Shown piece after piece: positions 1 through 6,041 of a DNA stretch of 6,042 nt. The notes below the pieces were generated by a model, which was not told the origin of the DNA, searched no databases, and worked only from the letters and a program-made list of their open reading frames with translations. This DNA is from CAYHZL01 sp964361075 (lineage in GTDB: Bacteria; Bacteroidota; Ignavibacteria; UBA10030; UBA8401), in contig CAYHZL010000204.1 of the NCBI GenBank assembly GCA_964361075.1, forward strand, positions 1 to 6,042. Direction: 5' to 3'. A program made the position numbers and the translations under genes. Every line of letters begins with the position of its first letter. Positions within the stretch are counted from its first letter, which is position 1.

Positions 1-852
1 TACCTTCTTGACGAATTTTTCAAGTTCTTTCCGTGCTTTCGCGGAATCTCCTTGCACTAATTCTTTTCGGGCTTTCTCTATTCGCTTCTCAAGATTTTTA
101 CTTACACCATCATTTGATTGTTCGTCGTCATCGCTATCATCATCTCGTTTGTCTTTGAGCCAGCCAAGTGCGACGGATTGGCGGGTGTAGGAAAGGAGGG
201 TGTCGAGCCAGATAGCTGCAATAAAATTTATTGGAGGGGCAGATGGACCGATGGTCCAATCATAGAATTTTCCAGCGTTTTGAATAGAATCGGTGTTTGG
301 TATATCTTCCTCATTTGGAAATCGTTCCTCCGAGAACAGACTATCAAAATCAAAATCTGGTGAAATTATACAACGACGGATCAAAGGACAACCTTTGCTC
401 ATTATCTCAAAACCACCCATACTTTGTCCTGGAAGCAATCCTCCATAAGGAGTAAAAAAACTAGCTGTTAAATCACTCGAAAGTCCTCCGGTCCATTTAC
501 CAATTGGCGTTTTTAAAAAACCAACTGGAATAATTCTCCCTTTTAATAATGGAAAATGACGCCGGAAACTACCTTCTGTAAATCCATCATCTTCAAATCG
601 TAGTCCAATGGTGTCCATTTCAAGAGTTGCTGACGCTTTTGAAATGTCAATTTCCAATTTAGCTATGCTACCTGTATTTTTAAGATCGTTCTTTAACATA
701 TAGGCATAGTGGAACATTCGTTCATCGTTATTGTAGGTGATGCTGGCACGAGTTTGAACATTCCATAAAGTTGGATATTGTAGACTCTGAGAAAAAGAAA
801 AAGTGAACAATACAATATTTAATAATGTAGACACAAACACTTTCGTTTTCAT
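1..852 (-). CDS. Secreted protein with FIMAH-like C-terminal segment, partial (3' end outside window)
   Basis: The frame is open from an ATG at 850-852 to the window edge, giving 284 residues with no stop, so the C-terminus is missing. The start is supported by a GGAGG ribosome binding site at 861-865, 8 bases upstream. Residues 1-22 form a Sec signal peptide (MKTK, then a hydrophobic run ending FSFSQ), so the product is exported. Residues 25-200 are beta-rich with no family I recognise; they contain two Cys (about 155 and 161) and an acidic patch. From about 207 the pattern PPINFIAAIWLDTL, then LGWLKD, then A-x-KEL, GDS, A-x-KEL and EKFVKKV resembles the helical FIMAH-type domain found at the end of many secreted FCB-group proteins; the match is from memory. 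A very acidic loop (DDDSDDDE, about 238-245) interrupts it. The gene begins one base after the stop of the upstream secreted protein, so the two are probably co-translated. Molecular function is unknown. Confidence 0.85.
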   Translation of the reverse strand, partial: MKTKVFVSTLLNIVLFTFSFSQSLQYPTLWNVQTRASITYNNDERMFHYAYMLKNDLKNTGSIAKLEIDISKASATLEMDTIGLRFEDDGFTEGSFRRHFPLLKGRIIPVGFLKTPIGKWTGGLSSDLTASFFTPYGGLLPGQSMGGFEIMSKGCPLIRRCIISPDFDFDSLFSEERFPNEEDIPNTDSIQNAGKFYDWTIGPSAPPINFIAAIWLDTLLSYTRQSVALGWLKDKRDDDSDDDEQSNDGVSKNLEKRIEKARKELVQGDSAKARKELEKFVKKV

Positions 853-853
853 T

Positions 854-2296
854 TTAATTGCCTCCATTAAATCCGTAATGAATTTGAGGTTTTTCCCGAT
901 TGCGAATTCCAGTGAATTTTTTCATACTGTCGGTTAATTGTTTCAAATGTACTGCATTCATACTGCCCTTGTTTATATCCACACTCAGCCCTACACGATG
1001 GAACGAATGGCTTGGATGATCAACATTCCAGCCTGCTGCGATATCAAAATAACCACCCCAAGGCAGGCTCATATCATTCAAACTTACGGACATCGCAATC
1101 CCACCTCCTTTTGCTGTTTGTGTCCATACGTAAAAATCTAAAATTGCCGTGAACAAGTTATTGCCCATTTCCGAAGCACACCAAGTATTGCTCGGATGAT
1201 TTGCGTTCCCTGTACCACTCTGAGCAAAAATAAAAGGTCTCTCGTCAAGAACTATAATATCTCTAAAATTAACGAGCGAGGGTACCTTCACTTCGAGATT
1301 CACTGTATCCTTAATTGTAGTGTCCGATACAATAGAAGCGGTCACCAAATATTTTCCTGAAACTTGTGATGCAACTAATGAATCTATCTCAACTACCCCG
1401 TTCGTATCGGTCTTCAAAAAAAGCGGGTTGCCGTTTTTCTCCTTCCAATAAAAGAGCCCTTGTTTGTCCTGCGGCAATGCTTTGTCACCATTTGTGTGCC
1501 CATGCCCTCCACTCCCTTGCTCGAATGTAGTAAAAATCTTAACCTCCTCGGCTTTCACGGGTTGATTTGATCCATCCAAAACCTTAATTGTAAAACCTCG
1601 TTTGGGATTGTATCCAGAACGGTCTGCACCTCGGCTTTCACCTTTTTTTTGTGGCGGCAATGTGGGCCAAATTGACCACGGTTGGTGTTCGAGTATTTTT
1701 AAAGTCTTTTCGCCATCTACAACATACAGTAACGCCGTGCCGTAAATATGATATTCAAGTTCCGCCAGAACGTCGTAAACAAACAATGCAGAATCCCCTG
1801 CTTCATTCACGCTTACACTGCTTGCTCCTCCACCATAATTTGCCCAATACATGTACATGCCTTCACCTGGTGGATATGTTGAGTAGAACGGATCGGCATT
1901 AACCTTCCCCTGCATTGTCAATTGTGATCCGGCTGGTATTGTTTGAATATGAAAAACGTATGGACCCATCTGCTGAGGATACAGATAAAATTGAAAATAT
2001 CTCTCTATAAATGCATCAATTGTTAGATTATATTGTAAGTACATACGAACATTGTCACTTACTTCATTAATAAAACCAAACTCTACAGTTGCGATACTAC
2101 CCCAATGGCTTGCCGTTAAAAATTTTGTTCTCGGCGTTGGTTTTGGAGTTGGCGGCGGATTCGGCACAATGAAACTTGGGTGGAATGGGATTCGTGGTTT
2201 TATCTCCACCGTATCTTTAATGACAACTTGAGCCGAAGCAAGAGAAACGAATAAGACACAGTTAATGAAAAGTAAAATCTTGGGTGGGGGACGCAT
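854..2296 (-). CDS. Secreted Ig-like domain protein with putative LAS-type (M15/M74-like) zinc peptidase domain
   Basis: This encodes 480 residues from the ATG at 2294-2296. The frame could extend to a GTG at 2341, but the ATG is preferred: it has an AGGAGGT site just upstream, it opens directly into a signal peptide (MRPPPK, hydrophobic core, ASA|Q cleavage after residue 22), and a candidate promoter overlaps the GTG. After export come a Pro-rich linker (about 45-57, PPPTPKPTP), an unrecognised beta-rich, Tyr-rich region (about 59-215), an Ig-like domain (about 234-338) with the TDTNG turn typical of bacterial Ig repeats (296-300) and a GGHGH loop, then a C-terminal domain (about 350-480). 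That last part holds LNDMSLPWGG (406-415) followed by H430-x2-H433-x2-G-x3-D440 and a late His473 (IHYGF). This reads like the zinc site of MepA (M74) and M15 peptidases, so a cell-wall or peptide hydrolase role in the periplasm or outside is plausible. The activity is inferred; the protein could equally be a non-enzymatic binding member of that fold. Confidence 0.85.
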   Translation of the reverse strand: MRPPPKILLFINCVLFVSLASAQVVIKDTVEIKPRIPFHPSFIVPNPPPTPKPTPRTKFLTASHWGSIATVEFGFINEVSDNVRMYLQYNLTIDAFIERYFQFYLYPQQMGPYVFHIQTIPAGSQLTMQGKVNADPFYSTYPPGEGMYMYWANYGGGASSVSVNEAGDSALFVYDVLAELEYHIYGTALLYVVDGEKTLKILEHQPWSIWPTLPPQKKGESRGADRSGYNPKRGFTIKVLDGSNQPVKAEEVKIFTTFEQGSGGHGHTNGDKALPQDKQGLFYWKEKNGNPLFLKTDTNGVVEIDSLVASQVSGKYLVTASIVSDTTIKDTVNLEVKVPSLVNFRDIIVLDERPFIFAQSGTGNANHPSNTWCASEMGNNLFTAILDFYVWTQTAKGGGIAMSVSLNDMSLPWGGYFDIAAGWNVDHPSHSFHRVGLSVDINKGSMNAVHLKQLTDSMKKFTGIRNREKPQIHYGFNGGN

Positions 2297-2300
2297 AACA

Positions 2301-2307
2301 ACCTCCT
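2301..2307 (-). promoter_or_regulatory. Ribosome binding site fixing the start of the secreted LAS-like protein
   Basis: On the minus strand this reads AGGAGGT, a full match to the anti-Shine-Dalgarno consensus, 4 bases before the ATG at 2294-2296. It selects that ATG over the GTG at 2339-2341, which lies 45 bases further upstream in the same frame. Confidence 0.8.
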
Positions 2308-2340
2308 CTGTTTGTTTGCAGCTTTGTGATATTCTCTGCA

Positions 2341-2370
2341 CAAAAGTAAGAACATTATCCTATAAATCAA
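2341..2370 (-). promoter_or_regulatory. Candidate Bacteroidota-type promoter (TTG-N19-TACTTTTG)
   Basis: On the minus strand, TTG at 2368-2370 is followed by 19 bases and then TACTTTTG at 2341-2348. This matches the -33 TTG / -7 TAnnTTTG consensus known for the primary sigma factor of Bacteroidota, including the usual 19-21 base spacing. A start site a few bases downstream would give a leader of about 40 bases before the ATG at 2296. It would serve the two secreted-protein genes and sits in the 100-base gap after the HNH-like gene. No other good candidate for this pair was seen. The match is by eye, and such AT-rich motifs can occur by chance. Confidence 0.45.
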
Positions 2371-2396
2371 GAACAATGTTTTTACTCATATCAAAC

Positions 2397-2720
2397 TTAT
2401 CTCTTCAAAATATCTTTGTACACTTTTTCAGTTTCATTCAAATCAGATTCAAACTCCACGAGTTGAATCAAATCATAGACCAAGGGACCAAATGTCTTAT
2501 CATGCAAGTTCACAATATCCATGTGCTTTGCACAGAGCATAATTCCGTTTTGATAAAACCGCTCACTTGAAACTTCATGATCTTCCGCTTCTAATAAAAA
2601 AAGAATGTCGATCTTATGTGTGTCGGCACACCCTGGCCACTGGCAGCGATTATGATCGCGGTGCATCACATAATTACGAATTGCATCATTATGATCGGCG
2701 TTATGTAAGTTCGGAGCCAT
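2397..2720 (-). CDS. Small HNH-like zinc-finger protein with degenerate catalytic motif
   Basis: This encodes 107 residues, starting at the ATG at 2718-2720 with AGGTGA at 2725-2730 as ribosome binding site. The core resembles the HNH endonuclease fold: RNYVMHRDHNRCQWPGC (residues 15-31) gives the first zinc pair C26 and C31, D47-H48 sits where the first catalytic His of HNH is expected, N58-G59 matches the central Asn, and LCAKH (62-66) gives the second pair C63 and H66. In active enzymes of this type the last element is usually LC-x2-HH or C-x2-CH; here the residue after H66 is Met67, so the final catalytic His seems to be lost. The hydrophobic strand before H48 is also unusual (ILFLLEAEDHE). 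The zinc fold is probably kept while nuclease activity is doubtful; a DNA- or protein-binding role is possible. No signal peptide, so cytoplasmic. The C-terminal 35 residues are helical and acidic with no recognised motif. Length is usual for stand-alone HNH proteins. Confidence 0.75.
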   Translation of the reverse strand: MAPNLHNADHNDAIRNYVMHRDHNRCQWPGCADTHKIDILFLLEAEDHEVSSERFYQNGIMLCAKHMDIVNLHDKTFGPLVYDLIQLVEFESDLNETEKVYKDILKR

Positions 2721-2794
2721 ACGTTCACCTTTGTTTGTGCGTACGAGAATATAACAATTTCAATATGGAAGGCAAACGATCCAGAGCACAATTT

Positions 2795-3715
2795 TTATTG
2801 CGGCACAAGAACATTCAGACTTTTTGCCTTGATCGTTGTACGCAGTGTTGTAACATCCAAACCGAATATTTCTCCATCGCCATGCACAGGAAAGGGCTGG
2901 GATGATGCTATGGATAATTCTTCCGTATCAAACAGATGTACATTGTTTGCACTGCCATGAGTTCCTGCAAATATTTTTGGAACAACTTTCAGAGCATGCA
3001 ACGGCGATTTTCCTTTAATGATACATACTTCAAATTTATTATCATCGGGAATGGCGTGTGGTGTTAATGCAAACCCGCCGCCTTCCCAATTTCCATTTCC
3101 AATACATACGAGAAAACATTCGGATTGTTCGCGCACGGTGGCAGACTCTATCTGAAACTGATGAGGCACATAAGAAAAAATAGTTCGCAGCAATGCAAGT
3201 GAATACAATGGAAGTCCTGTCAACCAATTAATTTTTTTTACTTGATATGCAACCGCAGCATCAAATCCGGCACCCAATGTATTGAAAAAATATTTTGTGG
3301 TCGTTGTGCCGTTTGCAAATGTGAGTTCTGCTGCACCAACATCAAATTGTTTAATGGTATCTGTCTGCAATGCAGAAACCGCAGATGGTATTTCATGCGG
3401 CACATGCACCATCTTCGCAAAATCATTTCCTGAACCGATACTAATCACACCCAACGCCGCACGCGCACCAACCAATCCTGCCGCAACTTCATTCACTGTT
3501 CCATCACCGCCAACGGCAACAACGGCATCAAACGATTCCCTTGCAGATCGAGCAAGCTCAGTTGCGTGCAACGGTTCTTTCGTTCGTGAAAATTCAAATT
3601 GAACATGTGAATGTTTAAGACGATGAAGAAGCTCACTTTCGATTTTTCTTCCTCTTCCTTTTCCGGCTTCCGGATTAAGAATATAATAGCACGAACGGGT
3701 TGCAGTAGCAGGCAT
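2795..3715 (-). CDS. Diacylglycerol/lipid kinase family protein (DAGK catalytic domain)
   Basis: This encodes 306 residues, a typical length for the bacterial YegS/DgkB/BmrU lipid kinase family, which phosphorylates diacylglycerol or related lipids with ATP at the cytoplasmic membrane face. The family motifs are all present: NPEAGKGRG (14-22) for nucleotide binding, GGDGTVNEV (69-77), the conserved glycine-rich catalytic element, GSGNDFA (94-100), N-x2-G-x-GFDA (145-153) leading into the beta-sandwich domain, and VHGDGE (277-282), which holds the catalytic acid near the C-terminus. The residue before IGSGND is Ser92 where Pro is usual, and the region at 218-230 has PDDNKFEV where many members have DG; both look tolerable. 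The start ATG at 3713-3715 has GGTGA at 3722-3726, a 6-base spacing. The gene stands 106 bases after the ABC permease and 74 bases before the HNH-like gene. Exact substrate cannot be told from sequence; NAD kinase is excluded by the DAGK-specific C-terminal motifs. Confidence 0.93.
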   Translation of the reverse strand: MPATATRSCYYILNPEAGKGRGRKIESELLHRLKHSHVQFEFSRTKEPLHATELARSARESFDAVVAVGGDGTVNEVAAGLVGARAALGVISIGSGNDFAKMVHVPHEIPSAVSALQTDTIKQFDVGAAELTFANGTTTTKYFFNTLGAGFDAAVAYQVKKINWLTGLPLYSLALLRTIFSYVPHQFQIESATVREQSECFLVCIGNGNWEGGGFALTPHAIPDDNKFEVCIIKGKSPLHALKVVPKIFAGTHGSANNVHLFDTEELSIASSQPFPVHGDGEIFGLDVTTLRTTIKAKSLNVLVPQ

Positions 3716-3760
3716 AGGTATTCACCATAATTGATGGAAAAATCTTAAATCAAAATTTTG

Positions 3761-3791
3761 TAAAACTAAACAAATTCACATTGAATAACAA
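3761..3791 (-). promoter_or_regulatory. Weak candidate promoter for the lipid kinase gene (TTG-N20-TAGTTTTA)
   Basis: On the minus strand, TTG at 3789-3791, a 20-base spacer and TAGTTTTA at 3761-3768 match seven of eight bases of the TAnnTTTG form plus the TTG box. It lies 46 bases above the kinase start codon. The DNA here is very AT-rich, so chance is a serious alternative. If real, the kinase is transcribed apart from the ABC operon. Confidence 0.22.
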
Positions 3792-3827
3792 CAAGTAAAA
3801 ATTTGATTTTTTGAATTTTCGTTATTC
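3783..3827 (-). terminator. Weak AT-rich inverted repeat at the end of the ABC operon
   Basis: GAATAAC (3783-3789) and GTTATTC (3821-3827) are complementary and frame a run of A/T blocks, so the transcript could form a loose hairpin spanning the permease stop codon at 3822-3824. The stem has little GC and is not followed by a clear U-run, so it does not meet the usual intrinsic terminator pattern. It is listed only because it is the sole structure in this 106-base gap. Confidence 0.15.
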
Positions 3828-5039
3828 GTACCGCAGCGCATCAATCGGATTGAGATTTGCCGCTTTGCGTGCCGGATAAAAACCGAAGAATATTCCGACA
3901 GCCGCGGAAAAAAGAAAGGCGAGTCCGACAGAAGAAGGAGAGACAAGCGTAGGCCACCCTGCAAACGTAGAAATTAAATTAGAGGATGCGATACCAATAA
4001 TAACACCGAGAGTACCGCCGAGTACACTGAGAACAACAGCTTCAATCAAAAATTGAAACAGAATATCTTTCCCGCGCGCACCGATAGACATGCGAATACC
4101 AATTTCGCGCGTCCGTTCGGTAACGGACACAAGCATGATGTTCATAATTCCAATACCGCCGACAAGCAGTGAAATAGATGCAATGGATGCAAGGAGTATG
4201 GTTAACACTTGCGTTGTTGATTGTGCCGCGTTGGCAATTTCTGTTTGGCTGCGGATTGTAAAATCATTTTCAACCCACTGTTGTAATTTATGCCGCACAC
4301 GGAGAAGTTCGGTAATTTGGTTTTGTGCATCATCCATCGCGGCGTCGCTCACTGCCGATACAAGAATAACACCGAGGAAAGTAACGCCCATCATTTTTTT
4401 CTGAACAGTGGTGTATGGCGCAACAATAATATCATCTTGATCCGTTCCCTGCGCCGATTGTCCTTTTGGTGCAAGCACACCGACAACTTTGAACGGCATT
4501 TTTTTTATGCGAATAACTTTCCCGACCGGATCTTCACCTTTAAATAAATTCTCTGCAACTGTTTGTCCGATCAAGCAAACCTTCGTTGCACTGCGCACAT
4601 CAGCATCAGTAAAATATTGTCCGCTGGAAACAGGCCAACTGCGAATCAAAAAATATTCTGACGTTGCGCCCATTACTCCCGTACGCCAGTTCTGTTCGCC
4701 GTACACTATTTGCGCGCCATCGCGAATTGCAGGAGATGCCATTGCCACGGAAGGACATTGCGATTTAATCGCATCCAAATCTTCCGGCGTTAATGACGAA
4801 ACACTTCCCATTCCGCCGCGTACGCCGCCTTGATTTGTTGAACCGGGAAATATTAATAATACATTTGTGCCGAGCGTTGCAATTTGTTGTTGAATATTAT
4901 ATTGCGCTCCATACCCAACAGCCATCATGGCAATCACTGCGCCAACACCGATGATGATGCCGAGCATCGTTAAAAATGAGCGAAGCTTGTTTCGTCCGAG
5001 TGAACGCAAGGCAACTTTTAAAATATTCAATAGACTCAT
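3822..5039 (-). CDS. MacB/FtsX-family ABC transporter permease
   Basis: This encodes 405 residues, the usual size of stand-alone MacB-type permeases. The topology is the classical one: a short amphipathic N-terminus (MSLLNILKVALRSLGRNKLR), TM1 at about 21-44, a large periplasmic MacB_PCD-type domain (about 45-275), then TM2 (about 278-304), TM3 (about 328-354) and TM4 (about 371-391) of the FtsX domain. The conserved cytoplasmic segment SVTERTREIGIRMSIGA (305-321), which contacts the ATPase, and the C-terminal PARKAANLNPIDALRYE (389-405) are both intact. Such permeases work by mechanotransmission, driving export of peptides, antibiotics or lipoproteins across the envelope rather than forming a channel through the inner membrane. 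The start ATG overlaps the ATPase stop codon (ATGA), and a GAGGAG site lies 11 bases upstream inside the ATPase gene, so the two are translationally coupled. Substrate is unknown; antibiotic resistance should not be assumed from the MacB likeness. Confidence 0.95.
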   Translation of the reverse strand: MSLLNILKVALRSLGRNKLRSFLTMLGIIIGVGAVIAMMAVGYGAQYNIQQQIATLGTNVLLIFPGSTNQGGVRGGMGSVSSLTPEDLDAIKSQCPSVAMASPAIRDGAQIVYGEQNWRTGVMGATSEYFLIRSWPVSSGQYFTDADVRSATKVCLIGQTVAENLFKGEDPVGKVIRIKKMPFKVVGVLAPKGQSAQGTDQDDIIVAPYTTVQKKMMGVTFLGVILVSAVSDAAMDDAQNQITELLRVRHKLQQWVENDFTIRSQTEIANAAQSTTQVLTILLASIASISLLVGGIGIMNIMLVSVTERTREIGIRMSIGARGKDILFQFLIEAVVLSVLGGTLGVIIGIASSNLISTFAGWPTLVSPSSVGLAFLFSAAVGIFFGFYPARKAANLNPIDALRYE

Positions 5040-5815
5040 TGCGTAACAATCTCCTCTTCTTCATCAGTGTCAATCAACTGAGGCATGGTGAGTAATTCTT
5101 CTTTTGCCGCGCGGCGACGTTCCACAAGAATATCTTTATTTATTTTTCCATCCCGAAAAATAATATTGCGTTTTGAATATTCCGCAATGTCATGCTCGTG
5201 CGTTACAAGCAGAATGGTAATTCCCTGTTCGTTCAACGTTTGAAAAATTTCCATGACTTCAACACTTGTCCGGCTGTCGAGATTTCCCGTTGGTTCATCG
5301 GCAAGAATAATTGAGGGTTGATTCACCAGCGCACGTGCAATAGCTACGCGCTGCTGCTGTCCGCCGGAAAGTTGATTAGGCATGTGATGGCATCGGTCTG
5401 TTAAACCAACAATCTTGAGCGCTTCCATTGCGCGATCTTTTCGTTCACTATGTGAAAAATTATTGTAAAACATCGGCAGTTCAACATTTTCAAATGCGCT
5501 GGTACGCGCAAGAAGATTGAACCCCTGAAACACAAATCCGATTTTTTTATTTCGAATCGCTGCAAGCTCGTCTTTATTCAGTTTGCCTACATTCACGCCG
5601 TCGAGAAGATATTCACCTTTCGATGGCACATCTAAGCAGCCAAGCACATTCATCAACGTTGATTTACCCGAACCGGACACTCCCATGATTGCTACAAATT
5701 CCCCGCGATAAATTTGTAACGACACGCCGCGCAATGCGTGAACTTCCACATCACCCATAGAATAAATTTTATGAAGATGTTGAATTGAAATTAACGCTGG
5801 TTGATTCTCACTCAT
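5036..5815 (-). CDS. MacB/LolD-type ABC transporter ATP-binding protein
   Basis: This encodes 259 residues from the ATG at 5813-5815. It is the nucleotide-binding subunit that, as a dimer, powers the downstream permease. All ATPase motifs are intact: Walker A GVSGSGKST (45-53), Q-loop Gln97 in VFQGFNLL, signature LSGGQQQR (149-156), Walker B IILADEP (169-175), D-loop GNLD (177-180) and H-loop His206. The sequence style (IMGVSGSGKSTLMN, GFVFQGFNLL, DEPTGNLDS) is that of the LolD/MacB/FtsE group. The last 35 residues add a charged tail ending DTDEEEEIVTQ, beyond the core domain. The frame extends 15 codons upstream to a GTG at 5860, but that stretch is encoded by a repeat-like string and gives an unlikely N-terminus, while the ATG at 5815 starts at the usual distance from the domain. 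No Shine-Dalgarno site is visible before either start. Stop and permease start overlap as ATGA. Confidence 0.93.
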   Translation of the reverse strand: MSENQPALISIQHLHKIYSMGDVEVHALRGVSLQIYRGEFVAIMGVSGSGKSTLMNVLGCLDVPSKGEYLLDGVNVGKLNKDELAAIRNKKIGFVFQGFNLLARTSAFENVELPMFYNNFSHSERKDRAMEALKIVGLTDRCHHMPNQLSGGQQQRVAIARALVNQPSIILADEPTGNLDSRTSVEVMEIFQTLNEQGITILLVTHEHDIAEYSKRNIIFRDGKINKDILVERRRAAKEELLTMPQLIDTDEEEEIVTQ

Positions 5816-5837
5816 GTATTTACTTTGAAAAACATTT

Positions 5838-5865
5838 AACCACAAAGGCACCAAGAACACAAAGT
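5838..5865. repeat. Short A/C-rich repeat-like string upstream of the ABC operon
   Basis: The string contains three imperfect copies of an 8-base unit (CACAAAGG, CACCAAGA, ACACAAAG) in a row. I recall very similar strings (CCACAAAGGCAC..AAG..ACACAAAG) recurring between genes in many environmental bacterial genomes, notably FCB-group ones; this is memory, not a search. Only one copy occurs in this window. It lies 22 bases upstream of the ABC ATPase start and could form part of its untranslated leader. Confidence 0.45.
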
Positions 5866-5887
5866 ATTTAGTGCAAAATCACTTAAA

Positions 5888-6041
5888 TAGTTCTCGCTGA
5901 AAAAGTCATTGCGAGCGAGTGTTTTTTATGAGCGAAGTTCCAAAGGAATGCCTTCGGCACAATCTTTTCTTCAAATTTTAAAGATTGCTTCGGCAAAAAA
6001 CGCCTCGCAATGACGCACAAAGAGTATTTCAGCGAGAACTA
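5888..6041. repeat. Palindromic interspersed element (MITE/REP-like) with perfect terminal inverted repeats
   Basis: The 154-base element begins with TAGTTCTCGCTGAAA (5888-5902) and ends with its exact reverse complement (6027-6041). Nested inside are GTCATTGCGAG (5905-5915) against CTCGCAATGAC (6004-6014), and AATCTTT (5961-5967) against AAAGATT (5980-5986), so the whole element can fold into one long, interrupted hairpin. Two small hairpins sit within it: TGCC-TTC-GGCA (5949-5959) and TTGC-TTCG-GCAA (5985-5996). The inner GTCATTGCGAG...GAAGCAATCT theme is one I recall as a highly repeated intergenic sequence in many bacterial and metagenomic genomes. No coding frame lies inside. The outermost TA at both ends could be a target duplication, as for Tc1/mariner/IS630 elements, but it could equally belong to the inverted repeat. 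The window ends one base beyond, so the far flank cannot be seen. Confidence 0.75.

Noticed and set aside
118..363. An 81-residue plus-strand frame near the window start
   Set aside because: It is antisense to the open secreted-protein frame, which has a signal peptide, a ribosome binding site and an uninterrupted 284 codons.
2297..2341. A 15-codon N-terminal extension of the secreted protein from GTG at 2341
   Set aside because: It lacks a ribosome binding site, would bury the signal peptide, and overlaps a candidate promoter; the ATG at 2296 has a strong AGGAGGT site.
2748..2775. Possible sigma70-like promoter for the HNH-like gene (TTGCCT-N16-TATATT, minus strand)
   Set aside because: The boxes are a moderate match only, in AT-rich DNA, and the TAnnTTTG form that fits the other promoter candidate is absent; too weak to list as a feature.
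2567..2905. A 112-residue plus-strand frame
   Set aside because: It lies antisense to the HNH-like gene and the lipid kinase, both well supported by motifs; its product is rich in Cys/His/Arg with no recognisable domain.
3282..3602. A 106-residue plus-strand frame over the lipid kinase
   Set aside because: It is the antisense shadow of the conserved GGDGT and GSGND region and has no domain of its own.
3752..3761. Palindrome CAAAATTTTG upstream of the lipid kinase as an operator
   Set aside because: A 10-base A/T palindrome is expected often by chance in such AT-rich DNA, and no second copy was seen.
4090..4833. Several plus-strand frames of 85-114 residues over the ABC permease
   Set aside because: All mirror the permease coding strand, overlap one another and show no coherent protein features.
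5888..6041. The long inverted repeat as a CRISPR array or intrinsic terminator
   Set aside because: There are no regularly spaced direct repeats, the element sits upstream of the operon rather than at a gene end, and its length and nested arms fit an interspersed palindromic element better.
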